Source: Aurantibacter sp034110465 (lineage in GTDB: Bacteria > Bacteroidota > Bacteroidia > Flavobacteriales > Flavobacteriaceae). Taken from it: a stretch of DNA of 64,000 bases. Every line of letters begins with the position of its first letter. Within the stretch, counting starts at the first letter, position 1. Below the pieces are notes generated by a model. It did not search any database and was not told the DNA's origin. It worked only from the letters and a program-made list of their open reading frames with translations. Shown here piece after piece: positions 1-8,524 of the stretch. Both the position numbers and the translations under genes were made by a program. The stretch lies in contig JAWUZD010000003.1 in the NCBI GenBank assembly GCA_034110465.1, positions 328,352 to 392,351 on the forward strand. Reading direction: 5' to 3'.

Positions 1-267
1 GTACATGATACTGGAGGATTAGAATTATTGATTAAAAATCAAGGCTCTAAACAAGTCTTAATGGGATTAGATGATCCTTATCCTTTAGGTGAAATGGAAA
101 GCGAAAAACAAGCGTCTTATCCTGGGAAAATTTTAGACTTAGCTATGGAGCGAAGTATAATTACAGAACCAGAACGCGATGCTATTTGGGATGATAATGT
201 GGTGCAATGGCTTTGTGGAGATAATAAAGATGCTAAAGATAAATTGTATAACCGTATTTTAGGGTAG
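1..267 (+). CDS. 3' end of an amidohydrolase, ACMSD-like (partial)
   Basis: The reading frame is open from base 1 and ends at a TAG, giving the last 88 residues of a protein that starts before the window. The segment VLMGLDDPYPLGE followed by a conserved PGK and a C-terminal NVVQWLCG resembles the C-terminus of 2-amino-3-carboxymuconate-6-semialdehyde decarboxylase (GTDYPFPLGE), a zinc amidohydrolase-superfamily enzyme of the kynurenine/tryptophan degradation route. The Asp in the DxPxPLGE stretch would be the metal-binding aspartate. The catalytic N-terminal histidines lie outside the window, so the exact substrate cannot be decided; another decarboxylating amidohydrolase is possible. The next gene starts about 35 bases downstream on the same strand with a very different composition, so no operon link is claimed. 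Confidence 0.6.
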   Translation, partial: VHDTGGLELLIKNQGSKQVLMGLDDPYPLGEMESEKQASYPGKILDLAMERSIITEPERDAIWDDNVVQWLCGDNKDAKDKLYNRILG

Positions 268-302
268 AGTTGTTATATTCCATAGTTGTAAAATTTTTAA
301 AA

Positions 303-1130
303 ATGAAAAATATATTTCTAATAAGTTTTGTAATTCTATTATCATATTCTTGTAATAATGATAAAATAAGTTACTTAGAAATTGAAAGAAGTGAAAAACT
401 AAAAAACGGTGAATGGTTAAGTAAGCAAGATTCAACAAGTGGAATTGCCACTGTAAAAAAAAGCATAGGTTTTTTTAAGCATATGCAACTAACCTCTGAC
501 AGTATTTATTATTATAAAATTATAGACTCAATAAAGATTGTAAATACAAGAAAAGACACATTGAATACTTTTCTCAAATGGACAAGTCCATACAATAACA
601 AAGTCTTTTATTATGAGCTTATTGAATACGATAGTAATTACATAAAAATTAAACATTTAAACAAACAAATTAAAACATATACATATTTAACTAAACGGGT
701 AAGAAAAGAACGAGATTCAATTCTTAAAAATAGATTAAAAAATCATCCTTCTTTTAAAGATTCTATTTGTAAAGAAAAACAAGAAAGATGTTTTAGTCAA
801 AATTTTCATAATTTTTTAAACAGCAACATTGACGACTCTTTTTTAAATAATTCAACAAATTCAACTGAAAACTCATCTGTAGAATTCATTTTGAATAAAA
901 ATGGAGAAATCGATTCTATTAAAATTGATACTAAAAACATTTTATTAAAAACCGAATTATTTAGACTTCTTAAGTCACTGCCTTTATTAAGTAGTGGTAC
1001 TTTTAAAAATTCTAAAGTGAACATTAAATATAGTTTCCCTTTTTATTATTCTGCCAAGGAAAACAAACAAAGTAATTCAAAACATTATACAATTGGACCT
1101 ATTTATCTTGAAAAGATATATTATGAATAA
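303..1130 (+). CDS. Predicted lipoprotein with TonB C-terminal-like domain
   Basis: This encodes 275 residues if translation starts at the ATG at 303. An in-frame TTG at 270 would add 11 residues, but the ATG directly precedes a clean signal peptide (MKNIFLISFVILLSYSC), so I prefer it. Cys17 fits a lipid-anchored secreted protein. The middle is Lys/Asn/Ser-rich with no recognised domain. The last about 75 residues (VEFILNKNGEIDSIKI, then RLLKSLPLLSSG, then NIKYSFPF) follow the pattern of the Bacteroidota TonB C-terminal domain, namely an FxxNxxGxIxxxKI strand, a helix ending in LPxxxxG, and a final YxxPF strand. No PolyPro linker or transmembrane helix is present, so it is not a normal energy transducer. 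The gene is more A+T rich than its neighbours. Function unknown. Confidence 0.6.
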   Translation: MKNIFLISFVILLSYSCNNDKISYLEIERSEKLKNGEWLSKQDSTSGIATVKKSIGFFKHMQLTSDSIYYYKIIDSIKIVNTRKDTLNTFLKWTSPYNNKVFYYELIEYDSNYIKIKHLNKQIKTYTYLTKRVRKERDSILKNRLKNHPSFKDSICKEKQERCFSQNFHNFLNSNIDDSFLNNSTNSTENSSVEFILNKNGEIDSIKIDTKNILLKTELFRLLKSLPLLSSGTFKNSKVNIKYSFPFYYSAKENKQSNSKHYTIGPIYLEKIYYE

Positions 1131-1246
1131 AAAATACGTTTTACAACTATGCCTTTAATTAATTAATGCCTTGAAAGCTTTACCTAAAATTTAGTATTTT
1201 ATTTATAAATCTTAAATTATCACCTTCTTCTTAATAGAAACAAACA

Positions 1247-1888
1247 ATGTATTTCCTACCAGAAAAATTAGACGATTATGTGGTTGCACATTCTGAAAAT
1301 GAACCAGAATTACTACAACAATTAACTCGCGAAACGTATCAGAAAATATTACAACCTATTATGCTTTCTGGACCATACCAAGGTCGCGTGTTGAGTATGA
1401 TTTCTAAATTAGTAAATCCTAAAACCATTTTAGAATTAGGAACATTTACAGGTTACTCTACACTTTGTTTGGCTGAAGGTTTACAAAAAGATGGCGAAAT
1501 CCATACCATAGATATTAACGAGGAATTAGAAGATTTTCAGCGTAAATATTTTGACAAATCTGGTTATGGAGAACAAATTCATCAGCATATTGGAAATGCT
1601 ATTGAGATTATTCCTGGAATAGATAAAACTTTTGATTTAGTTTTTATTGATGCAGACAAACCTAACTACTCTAATTACTTTCATCTTATTATAGAAAAGC
1701 TTAATCCTGGTGGTATTATACTTTCGGACAATGTATTATGGCATGGAAAAGTTGTGGAGCCTTTAAAAAACAAAGACAACTTTACTAAAGCTGTTTTAGA
1801 GTACAACACTTTACTAAAAAATGATGAGAGAATTGAAACAGTTCTTTTACCCATTAGAGATGGATTAACCATTAGTAGGAAGAAATAA
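1247..1888 (+). CDS. O-methyltransferase (class I SAM, CCoAMT/YrrM family)
   Basis: A 213-residue soluble protein of the usual length for the caffeoyl-CoA/catechol O-methyltransferase family (Methyltransf_3). SAM-binding motif I is ILELGTFTGYSTLCLAEGL, followed by the acidic ribose-contacting strand IHTIDINEE. The metal/substrate motif is FDLVFIDADKPNY with the conserved aspartate, and the later LSDNVLWHGKVV is typical of the divalent-metal-dependent members. It transfers a methyl group from SAM to a hydroxyl, but the acceptor cannot be read from sequence. Bacterial homologues include catechol and tRNA-modifying enzymes (TrmR type), so naming a substrate would be a guess. It stands alone, convergent with tatA, sharing a bidirectional terminator. 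Confidence 0.85.
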   Translation: MYFLPEKLDDYVVAHSENEPELLQQLTRETYQKILQPIMLSGPYQGRVLSMISKLVNPKTILELGTFTGYSTLCLAEGLQKDGEIHTIDINEELEDFQRKYFDKSGYGEQIHQHIGNAIEIIPGIDKTFDLVFIDADKPNYSNYFHLIIEKLNPGGIILSDNVLWHGKVVEPLKNKDNFTKAVLEYNTLLKNDERIETVLLPIRDGLTISRKK

Positions 1889-1904
1889 CTATTAAGCATA
1901 AAAA

Positions 1905-1926
1905 AAACCGCTTAAAAAAGCGGTTT
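1905..1926. terminator. Bidirectional rho-independent terminator
   Basis: Perfect 9-bp stem AAACCGCTT / AAGCGGTTT with a 4-base AAAA loop, flanked by A-rich and T-rich sequence. It sits between the convergent O-methyltransferase and tatA genes and can serve both. Confidence 0.8.
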
Positions 1927-1945
1927 AAATTATTATTAGAAAGTA

Positions 1946-2233
1946 TTACATTTTTCGTCTTACCGAACCTGAAAACTCTTCTATATCGTCTTTTACTTTA
2001 TTTATTTCGTTCTTTATATCTAATCCTAAATCAGTATCAATACCATTTTTTTCGCCACTTTTAGTTATTTCGTACTTAATATCGTTAGTGGCATTTTTAA
2101 CTTGTTTAATACCTTTTCCTAATCCGCGAGCAATCTCAGGAATTTTATCGGCACCAAAAACCATAACTACAATAAGTAGGATTACGCCGATTTCGCCGCC
2201 ACTAATAAATAATAAGGTTGTTAACTGTATCAC
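1946..2233 (-). CDS. tatA: Sec-independent translocase subunit TatA/TatB
   Basis: A 95-residue protein with one N-terminal membrane helix (GEIGVILLIVVMVFGADKIP) followed by the amphipathic helix EIARGLGKGIKQVKNATNDI, the hallmark of TatA/TatB/Hcf106. The FGADKIPEIARGLGKG stretch corresponds to the family's FGxxKLPELxRxLG hinge. The C-terminal third is charged and probably disordered. It would form the oligomeric conduit for folded proteins in the inner membrane with a TatC encoded elsewhere. Bacteroidota often have a single TatA-like protein doing both A and B jobs, so A versus B is not settled. It lies 38 bases downstream of obg on the same strand and may be cotranscribed with it. Confidence 0.9.
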   Translation of the reverse strand: MIQLTTLLFISGGEIGVILLIVVMVFGADKIPEIARGLGKGIKQVKNATNDIKYEITKSGEKNGIDTDLGLDIKNEINKVKDDIEEFSGSVRRKM

Positions 2234-2271
2234 ACTACAAATATACTAAGTTGTTTTTATAAAGCTTATAA

Positions 2272-3270
2272 TTAGTCGTTTAACTTTTCCCAAAGCATAT
2301 CCTTAAGTTCCATAAGCCCTTTTTGAGCTACGGAAGACATAAATAAATAAGGTACTGGCATTTCGTTATCCAATTCCTCTTTCATTTCTGCTTCTAATTC
2401 ATCGTCTAACATATCACATTTAGAAATAGCAACAATACGTTCCTTATCTAACATTTCTGGGTTATAACGACGTAATTCATCTAACAAAATATCGTACTGC
2501 TTTTTAATATCTGGCGCATCTGCTGGAATTAAAAACAATAAAATAGAGTTACGTTCTATATGACGCAAGAAGTAATAACCCAATCCTTTTCCTTCAGCTG
2601 CACCTTCAATAATACCAGGAATATCTGCCATTACAAAAGATTGATAGTCGCGATGTTCTACAATTCCTAAATTTGGTTTAAGTGTTGTAAACTCGTAATC
2701 TGCAATTTTAGGTTTCGCTGAAGTTAACACAGATAATAACGTTGACTTTCCTGCATTTGGAAATCCAACTAAACCAACATCTGCTAATAACTTTAATTCT
2801 AAAGTAATATATTTTTCTTCTAACGGAATTCCAGGTTGTGCATAACGTGGCGTTTGGTTTGTAGAACTTCTAAAATGCCAGTTTCCTCGTCCACCTTTTC
2901 CACCTTCCGCAGCAATAAACTCCTCGCCTACTTCGTTAATTTCGTATATAACCTGATTAGTTTCTGTATCTCTAATTACAGTTCCTAATGGTACATCTAG
3001 GTACATATCTTCTCCATCTGCACCGGTACTTCTACCGCTACTTCCGTGTCCTCCGTGACCAGCACGAACGTGACGCTTAAACTTTAATGGTAAAAGTGTC
3101 CAAAGATTAGAGTTTCCTCTTAATATAACGTGACCTCCACGACCGCCATCTCCACCATCTGGACCACCTTTTGATATGTATTTTTCTCTATGCAAGTGCG
3201 TAGATCCTTTTCCTCCATTTCCAGAAGAAACATACATTTTTACGTAGTCTACAAAATTCCCTTCAGTCAT
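2272..3270 (-). CDS. obg: Obg/CgtA ribosome-assembly GTPase
   Basis: 332 residues. Residues 1 to about 158 form the glycine-rich Obg fold (VSSGNGGKGSTHLHREKYI, GGDGGRGGHVILRG, GGHGSSGRSTGADGED). The G domain follows with G1 GFPNAGKST, G2/switch I around DYEFTTLKPNLG, G3 DIPGIIEGAAEGKGLG and G4 SKCDM. There is no long C-terminal OCT extension, as is usual for Bacteroidota members. The protein binds the 50S subunit and couples its maturation to GTP and stress signals. It sits downstream of the hpt-adk fusion (59 bases) and upstream of tatA on the same strand, so a three-gene unit is likely. Confidence 0.95.
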   Translation of the reverse strand: MTEGNFVDYVKMYVSSGNGGKGSTHLHREKYISKGGPDGGDGGRGGHVILRGNSNLWTLLPLKFKRHVRAGHGGHGSSGRSTGADGEDMYLDVPLGTVIRDTETNQVIYEINEVGEEFIAAEGGKGGRGNWHFRSSTNQTPRYAQPGIPLEEKYITLELKLLADVGLVGFPNAGKSTLLSVLTSAKPKIADYEFTTLKPNLGIVEHRDYQSFVMADIPGIIEGAAEGKGLGYYFLRHIERNSILLFLIPADAPDIKKQYDILLDELRRYNPEMLDKERIVAISKCDMLDDELEAEMKEELDNEMPVPYLFMSSVAQKGLMELKDMLWEKLND

Positions 3271-3329
3271 AATTAAGTTAAAAGTTAACTGTTATAAGTT
3301 TAAAGTCTCCACTTCTATTTTAGATAAAC

Positions 3330-4445
3330 TTATAGCTTATCAATTGTAGTGCTAATACGTTCCGTAATATCTGCAACACTACCAACGCCATTTACGCCGT
3401 AATATTTATTTTGTTCAGAATAAAAATCTTTTAAGATTGATGTTTCTGCATAATACACTTTAATTCTATTACGAATTACATCTTCGTTAGCATCGTCTTT
3501 TCTTCCGCTTGTTTTTCCGCGATCCAATAAACGTTCCACTAAAACTTCATCTTCAACTTCTAATGCAATCATAGCATTAATTTGAGAATCTTTTTTAGCC
3601 ATTAATTTATCTAAAGCATCTGCTTGCGCACTAGTTCTTGGAAAGCCATCAAAAATAAAACCTTTAGCATCGCTATTTTTTTCAACCTCAGCTTCAAGCA
3701 TATCAATAGTTACTTCGTCTGGAACTAACTGACCTTTTTCAATAAAAGATTTTGCTAATGTTCCAAGTGCTGTTTTATTCTTAATATTATATCTAAAAAC
3801 ATCTCCAGTGGAAATATGTACTAAGTTGTATTTTTCTTTTAAAAATTCGGCTTGCGTACCTTTACCTGCTCCTGGAGGACCAAATAAGACTAAATTTGTC
3901 ATATGCTTTGTGTTTTTTATTTGATAGACTTCTGGTAAATCTCTTCCTAATCCGTTATAGTCTAAACCATAACCTACAATAAACTCGTTAGAAATATTTA
4001 TGCCAGAATAGTGAATTTTAAAATCTTTTTTATAAGCTTCTGGTTTAAAAAACAACGTTGCAATAATTAATTGCTTTACATTTTCGTTTTTAAAAATACG
4101 ATGCACTTCATTTAACGTATTTCCAGAATCTATAATATCTTCAAGAATAACTACGGTTCTGCCGCTTAAATCTTGTGTTAAACCAATTAAACGTTGTATA
4201 TCTTCTGTAGATTTAACACCTTCATAAGATGCGAGTTTTATAAACGTTACCTCACAAGGTTTTGGATATTTCTTTACAAAATCGCTAACAAACATAAACG
4301 AACCATTAAGGATTCCTATAAAAACAGGAATCTCATCGCCTAAATCTTCAGCCATATCTAAAGCCATTTTAGTCACCGCAGCATCTATTTGCTGAGCGGA
4401 CTTAAAAGGTTTAAAATATAAATCGTGTAATTTAATCGTTTGCAT
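3330..4445 (-). CDS. adk: Hypoxanthine phosphoribosyltransferase-adenylate kinase fusion
   Basis: 371 residues carrying two complete enzymes in one frame. Residues 1 to about 177 are a hypoxanthine/guanine phosphoribosyltransferase: the PRPP-binding motif VVILEDIIDSGNTL is at about 98-111 and the C-terminal purine-site strand FIVGYGLDYNGLGRDLPEV at 155-173. After a linker of only about four residues (NTKH), Met182 begins a 190-residue adenylate kinase with P-loop GPPGAGKG (189-196), IFDGFPRT, and the short-LID form DRGKTSGRKDD. The adenylate kinase part has exactly the length of stand-alone Bacteroidota Adk, so Met182 (ATG at 3902) could be an internal start. The pairing links purine salvage to AMP/ATP balance and precedes obg. 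I know 360-370 residue adenylate kinases from Flavobacteriaceae, so I take the fusion as genuine rather than a lost stop codon. Confidence 0.9.
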   Translation of the reverse strand: MQTIKLHDLYFKPFKSAQQIDAAVTKMALDMAEDLGDEIPVFIGILNGSFMFVSDFVKKYPKPCEVTFIKLASYEGVKSTEDIQRLIGLTQDLSGRTVVILEDIIDSGNTLNEVHRIFKNENVKQLIIATLFFKPEAYKKDFKIHYSGINISNEFIVGYGLDYNGLGRDLPEVYQIKNTKHMTNLVLFGPPGAGKGTQAEFLKEKYNLVHISTGDVFRYNIKNKTALGTLAKSFIEKGQLVPDEVTIDMLEAEVEKNSDAKGFIFDGFPRTSAQADALDKLMAKKDSQINAMIALEVEDEVLVERLLDRGKTSGRKDDANEDVIRNRIKVYYAETSILKDFYSEQNKYYGVNGVGSVADITERISTTIDKL

Positions 4446-4537
4446 CGGTTTACTTTAAGGCCTCAAAGATAGTTAATTGCTGTTTGAAATTCTAAACTTA
4501 TACGCTATATTTAATAGTCTAATTGCTAATAAATAGC

Positions 4538-4545
4538 TATTTTTG
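4538..4545 (+). promoter_or_regulatory. -7 element (TATTTTTG) upstream of purK
   Basis: Matches the Bacteroidota TAnnTTTG -7 box, ending 17 bases before the purK ATG at 4563. No TTTG at the right upstream distance was found, so this is a half-supported promoter. Confidence 0.4.
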
Positions 4546-4562
4546 TGGTTCAAATTTTAGAT

Positions 4563-5717
4563 ATGAATTATTTCTCTTCAGACTTTAAATTAGGAATTCT
4601 TGGTGGTGGACAATTAGGTAAAATGCTCCTTTACAACACAAGGAAATTTGATATAACCACTTATATTTTGGATCCAAGTGATGATGCACCAAGTAAACTA
4701 GCTTGTAATGTGTTTATTAAAGGCGATTTAATGAATTACGATGATGTTTACAATTTTGGGAAACAAGTAGATGTTTTAACTATTGAAATTGAGAATGTAA
4801 ACCTTGATGCTTTAGAGCAATTGGAAAAAGAAGGGAAAAAAGTTTACCCGAGCTCTAAAACACTTCGTAAAATTCAGAATAAAGCCACACAGAAATTGTT
4901 TTATGTAGATAACAACTTGCCAACTGCACCTTTTTCTCGTTTTGCATATTTAAGTGAAATTGAAGAAGCCATTGAAAACGAAGCTTTAGAATTTCCATTT
5001 GTTTGGAAAAGCGCACAGTTTGGTTACGATGGAAATGGCGTAAAAATTGTTAGAAAAATTGAAGACTTAAAAGGTTTACCAAAAGGTGAATGTATTACAG
5101 AAGTCTTAGTGCCTTTTAAAAACGAGTTAGCCGTAATAGTTTCAAGAAATCCATCGGGCGACGTAAAAACGTATCCTGTAGTAGAAATGGAATTTCATCC
5201 AGAAGCTAATCAAGTCGAATATGTTATTTGCCCGGCAAGAGTTTCTAACGATATTCTTAAAAAAGCACAAGATGTATCCATTAGAACAAGTGAAGCCTAT
5301 AATCATGTTGGTCTATTAGCTGTGGAATTATTTCTAACACAAGACGATGATATTTTAATAAACGAAGTTGCGCCAAGACCTCATAATTCTGGACACCAAA
5401 CTATCGAAGCAAGTTATACTTGTCAATTTGAACAGCATATTCGTGCTATTTTAGATTTACCGCTAGGAAACACAGAAAATAAAGTGGCTGGTGTTATGGT
5501 GAATTTAGTTGGTAAAGAAGGACATACTGGAAACGTAGTTTATAAAAACATAGAAAGCATTATGGCCTTAGATGGAGTGACACCTCATATTTATGGAAAA
5601 AAACAAACACGTCCTTTTAGAAAAATGGGACACGTTACCATAGTAAATGCCGATATTAATAAAGCTAGAAAAATAGCACAAGAAGTAAAACAAAGCATAG
5701 AGGTTATTGCTGAATAA
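4563..5717 (+). CDS. purK: 5-(carboxyamino)imidazole ribonucleotide synthase PurK
   Basis: 384 residues from the ATG at 4563; a GTG at 4545 is in frame but lies inside the -7 promoter box and gives an atypical N-terminus. The protein opens with the biotin-carboxylase-like N-domain LGILGGGQLGKMLL, then an ATP-grasp domain: PFVWKSAQFGYDGNGV, the EVLVPF strand, and the catalytic NEVAPRPHNSGHQTIEA. It makes N5-CAIR from AIR, bicarbonate and ATP in de novo purine synthesis. purE follows after 19 bases, giving a purK-purE operon. Length and motifs are normal for the family. Confidence 0.95.
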   Translation: MNYFSSDFKLGILGGGQLGKMLLYNTRKFDITTYILDPSDDAPSKLACNVFIKGDLMNYDDVYNFGKQVDVLTIEIENVNLDALEQLEKEGKKVYPSSKTLRKIQNKATQKLFYVDNNLPTAPFSRFAYLSEIEEAIENEALEFPFVWKSAQFGYDGNGVKIVRKIEDLKGLPKGECITEVLVPFKNELAVIVSRNPSGDVKTYPVVEMEFHPEANQVEYVICPARVSNDILKKAQDVSIRTSEAYNHVGLLAVELFLTQDDDILINEVAPRPHNSGHQTIEASYTCQFEQHIRAILDLPLGNTENKVAGVMVNLVGKEGHTGNVVYKNIESIMALDGVTPHIYGKKQTRPFRKMGHVTIVNADINKARKIAQEVKQSIEVIAE

Positions 5718-5736
5718 TTTCTAAAAAACAATATTT

Positions 5737-6222
5737 ATGAGTAAAGTAGCCATAGTAATGGGAAGTAATAGCGATATGCCAGTTATGCAAGACGCTATAG
5801 ATATTTTAAACGGATTTGATATAGAAATAGAAGTAGATATTGTTTCTGCTCACAGAACTCCAGAAAAGTTGTTTGATTTTAGTATGAATGCTCACAAACG
5901 TGGTGTTTCTGTAATAATTGCTGGTGCTGGTGGCGCTGCACATTTACCTGGAATGGTAGCATCTATGTCTCCTTTACCAATTATTGGAGTTCCTGTAAAA
6001 AGCAGTAACTCTATAGATGGTTGGGATTCTATTTTATCTATTTTACAAATGCCTGGTGGCGTTCCTGTTGCAACTGTTGCTTTAAATGGTGCAAAAAATG
6101 CAGGTATTTTAGCAGCTCAAATTATTGGAACTGCTGATAAATGTGTGCTAGATAAAATGTTAGCCTATAAAGAAGGTCTTAAAATTAAGGTTGAAGAAGC
6201 TGCAAAAAGTATTAAACAATAA
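5737..6222 (+). CDS. purE: N5-CAIR mutase PurE
   Basis: 161 residues, the usual class I PurE size. The N-terminus KVAIVMGSNSDMPVM and the SAHRTPEKLFDF motif form the nucleotide and carboxylate site; IIAGAGGAAHLPGMVAS and PVKSSNSIDGWDSILSIL are the other conserved blocks. It converts N5-CAIR, the PurK product, to CAIR, which explains its position directly behind purK. A short hairpin follows the stop codon. Confidence 0.95.
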   Translation: MSKVAIVMGSNSDMPVMQDAIDILNGFDIEIEVDIVSAHRTPEKLFDFSMNAHKRGVSVIIAGAGGAAHLPGMVASMSPLPIIGVPVKSSNSIDGWDSILSILQMPGGVPVATVALNGAKNAGILAAQIIGTADKCVLDKMLAYKEGLKIKVEEAAKSIKQ

Positions 6223-6246
6223 AAAAAGCCCATTTCTGAGCTTTTT
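6223..6246 (+). terminator. Probable terminator after purE
   Basis: AAAAAGC and GCTTTTT arms separated by a 10-base loop, beginning directly after the purE stop codon. The stem is short and A/T dominated, so it is weaker than the other terminators in the window. The remaining 150 bases before the next gene contain no gene that I can support. Confidence 0.5.
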
Positions 6247-6396
6247 CCATACTACCAATTAAAAATGAAAACCAACCAAATTCATTTTAATAATCAAATC
6301 TCTATTAATCAGTTTAGAAACAAAGGTTTTAATTTTCAATAGAAGTCTATTTTAGATGAACTGTAATATTAATCGACTAAAAACACATTTATATTT

Positions 6397-8430
6397 ATGA
6401 GCATTTTAACATCATCATTTAATACACCATATAATTCAGCACCTTTTAATTCTATAAAGAACGAAGATTACAAACCTGCAATTATTACACTTATTGAAGA
6501 AGCTCGTAAAGAAATAGACGCTATTACTTCTAATTCTGATGCACCAACTTTTGAAAACACGATTGAAGCTTTAGAGTTTTCAGGTCAGCAATTAGATCGT
6601 GTTACCAGTGTGTTTTTTAATTTAAATTCTGCCGAAACTAACGAAGATATTCAAAAAATAGCGCAAGAAATTTCGCCATTATTAACAGAATTTGGAAACG
6701 ACATTACACTAAACGAAACCTTATTTAAACGTGTAAAATCGGTTTATGATGTTAAAGAAAGCCTAGGATTAAATACAGAACAAACCACTTTATTAGACAA
6801 AAAATATAAGGGTTTCTCTAGAAATGGAGCAAATTTAAATGAAGCCGACAAATCTAAACTTAGAGAAATAGATAAAGAATTAGCAGCTTTAAAACTGAAG
6901 TTTGGAGAAAATCTTTTAGCCGAAACTAATAAATTTCAACATATAATTACAAACGAAGCAGAACTTAACGGTTTACCTGAAGGCACTAAAGAAGCGGCGA
7001 AACAATTAGCAGAAAGCAAAAATTTAGAAGGTTGGCTATTCACTTTAGATTACCCAAGCTACATTCCGGTTATGACGTATAGTGCCAACCGAGAATTACG
7101 TAAAACAATGGGTTTAGCTGCTGGAAGTAAATCTTTTAAAGGCGACGATTTAGACAATCAAGACCATATTTTAAAGATTGCCAATTTACGTCAACAACGC
7201 GCTAACTTATTAGGATATAATACACACGCTAATTTTGTTTTAGAAGAACGAATGGCTAAAAACCCTGAAACGGTTAAAACGTTTTTAAACGAATTATTAG
7301 ACAAAGCAAAACCTGCTGCAACTAAAGAATTTGAAGAATTAAAAGCTTTTGCTAAAGATTTAGACGGTTTAGAAGATTTCCAAAAATGGGATTCTGGTTA
7401 TTATTCAGAAAAATTAAAACAAAAATTATTTAGTTTAGACGACGAAAAACTTAAGCCCTACTTTAAATTAGAAAACGTAATTGATGGTGTTTTTACAATA
7501 GCAAACAAACTTTTCGATTTAGAATTTAACGAGATTGATGTGGTAGACAAATATCACGAAGATGTTTTAACCTACGAAGTAACTAATACAAAAGGTGACT
7601 TTATAGCCTTATTTTATGCTGACTTCTTCCCTAGAGCTGGAAAAAGAAATGGCGCTTGGATGACAAGTTATAAACCTCAATTTGTAAAAGATAACGAAGA
7701 AGAAAGGCCACACGTTTCTATTGTTTGCAACTTTACAAAACCAACAAAAACAAAACCATCGTTATTAACGTTTAATGAAGTGACTACATTGTTTCACGAG
7801 TTTGGTCACGCGTTACACGGAATGTTAGCAGAAACAACATATCCAAGTTTATCTGGAACAAGTGTATTTTGGGACTTTGTAGAGTTACCAAGTCAGATTT
7901 TAGAAAACTGGTGTTTCGAAAAAGAGGCTTTAGAGTTATTTGCTAAACATTACGAAACTAGCGAAACGATTCCAATGGTATTAGTTCAAAAGATAAAAGA
8001 AAGCGCTACGTTTCACGAAGGTATGCAAACCTTGCGTCAAATTAGTTTTGGTCTTTTAGATATGTCTTGGCACGGATCAGATAATACTGCAAGTATTAAA
8101 AGCGTAAAAGAGTTTGAATCTAAAGCTTTTACAGATACTAATCTTTACCCAGAAGTTACAGAAAATTGTATGAGTACCGCATTTGCGCATATTTTTCAAG
8201 GCGGATATAGTTCTGGTTATTACAGCTACAAATGGGCAGAAGTTTTAGATGCTGATGCATTTGAATACTTTAAAGAAGAAGGCATTTTTAGTAAAGACGT
8301 TGCCACAAAGTTTAAAGACAACGTATTAAGCCAAGGCGGAACAGAAAACCCAATGACACTTTACAAACGTTTTAGAGGTCAAGAACCTAAACCAGAAGCA
8401 TTGTTACGTAGAGCTGGGTTGATTAAATAA
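6397..8430 (+). CDS. M3 family zinc oligopeptidase (Dcp/OpdA type)
   Basis: 677 residues, fitting the bacterial thimet-oligopeptidase/peptidyl-dipeptidase family. The zinc site is FHEFGHALHG, with HEFGH at residues 467-471; the third ligand region follows as FWDFVELPSQILENW. A later substrate-binding block with FQGGYSSGYYSYKWAEV supplies the family's conserved Tyr/His hydrogen-bonding loop. No signal peptide is seen, so it should act in the cytoplasm, degrading short peptides released by larger proteases. Oligopeptidase A and peptidyl-dipeptidase Dcp cannot be told apart reliably by motif alone. It is a single gene closed by a strong terminator. Confidence 0.92.
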   Translation: MSILTSSFNTPYNSAPFNSIKNEDYKPAIITLIEEARKEIDAITSNSDAPTFENTIEALEFSGQQLDRVTSVFFNLNSAETNEDIQKIAQEISPLLTEFGNDITLNETLFKRVKSVYDVKESLGLNTEQTTLLDKKYKGFSRNGANLNEADKSKLREIDKELAALKLKFGENLLAETNKFQHIITNEAELNGLPEGTKEAAKQLAESKNLEGWLFTLDYPSYIPVMTYSANRELRKTMGLAAGSKSFKGDDLDNQDHILKIANLRQQRANLLGYNTHANFVLEERMAKNPETVKTFLNELLDKAKPAATKEFEELKAFAKDLDGLEDFQKWDSGYYSEKLKQKLFSLDDEKLKPYFKLENVIDGVFTIANKLFDLEFNEIDVVDKYHEDVLTYEVTNTKGDFIALFYADFFPRAGKRNGAWMTSYKPQFVKDNEEERPHVSIVCNFTKPTKTKPSLLTFNEVTTLFHEFGHALHGMLAETTYPSLSGTSVFWDFVELPSQILENWCFEKEALELFAKHYETSETIPMVLVQKIKESATFHEGMQTLRQISFGLLDMSWHGSDNTASIKSVKEFESKAFTDTNLYPEVTENCMSTAFAHIFQGGYSSGYYSYKWAEVLDADAFEYFKEEGIFSKDVATKFKDNVLSQGGTENPMTLYKRFRGQEPKPEALLRRAGLIK

Positions 8431-8440
8431 AATAAGTATT

Positions 8441-8465
8441 AAGACCGAAAACACATTTCGGTCTT
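8441..8465 (+). terminator. Rho-independent terminator after the M3 peptidase
   Basis: Perfect 10-bp stem AAGACCGAAA / TTTCGGTCTT with a 5-base ACACA loop and a following T-rich tail, 10 bases after the peptidase stop codon. Confidence 0.85.
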
Positions 8466-8480
8466 TTCTTAAAAATAAAT

Positions 8481-8505
8481 TTTCAATAATTACTGAAAGT
8501 TTAAA
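8481..8505. promoter_or_regulatory. Palindromic operator candidate in front of the GbsR/MarR-type gene
   Basis: TTTCA-N8-TGAAA arms at 8481-8485 and 8494-8498, extending to the almost perfect 18-bp palindrome TTTCAATAATTACTGAAA, followed by GTTTAAA. The same arrangement with the same spacing recurs at 9043-9067 before the next gene. It overlaps the expected -33 region of the promoter at 8514-8521, which suits a repressor site. Confidence 0.6.
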
Positions 8506-8513
8506 ATATTTAA

Positions 8514-8521
8514 TATATTTG
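8514..8521 (+). promoter_or_regulatory. -7 element (TATATTTG) of the GbsR/MarR-type gene
   Basis: Consensus TAnnTTTG box ending three bases before the ATG at 8525. An imperfect -33 element (CTG within the operator) lies 18 bases upstream. If it is used, the transcript would start at or next to the start codon. Confidence 0.5.
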
Positions 8522-8524
8522 TGT

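Noticed and set aside
6265..6342. 25-codon frame between purE and the M3 peptidase
   Set aside because: Too short, Asn-rich, no ribosome-binding or conservation signal; chance is sufficient.
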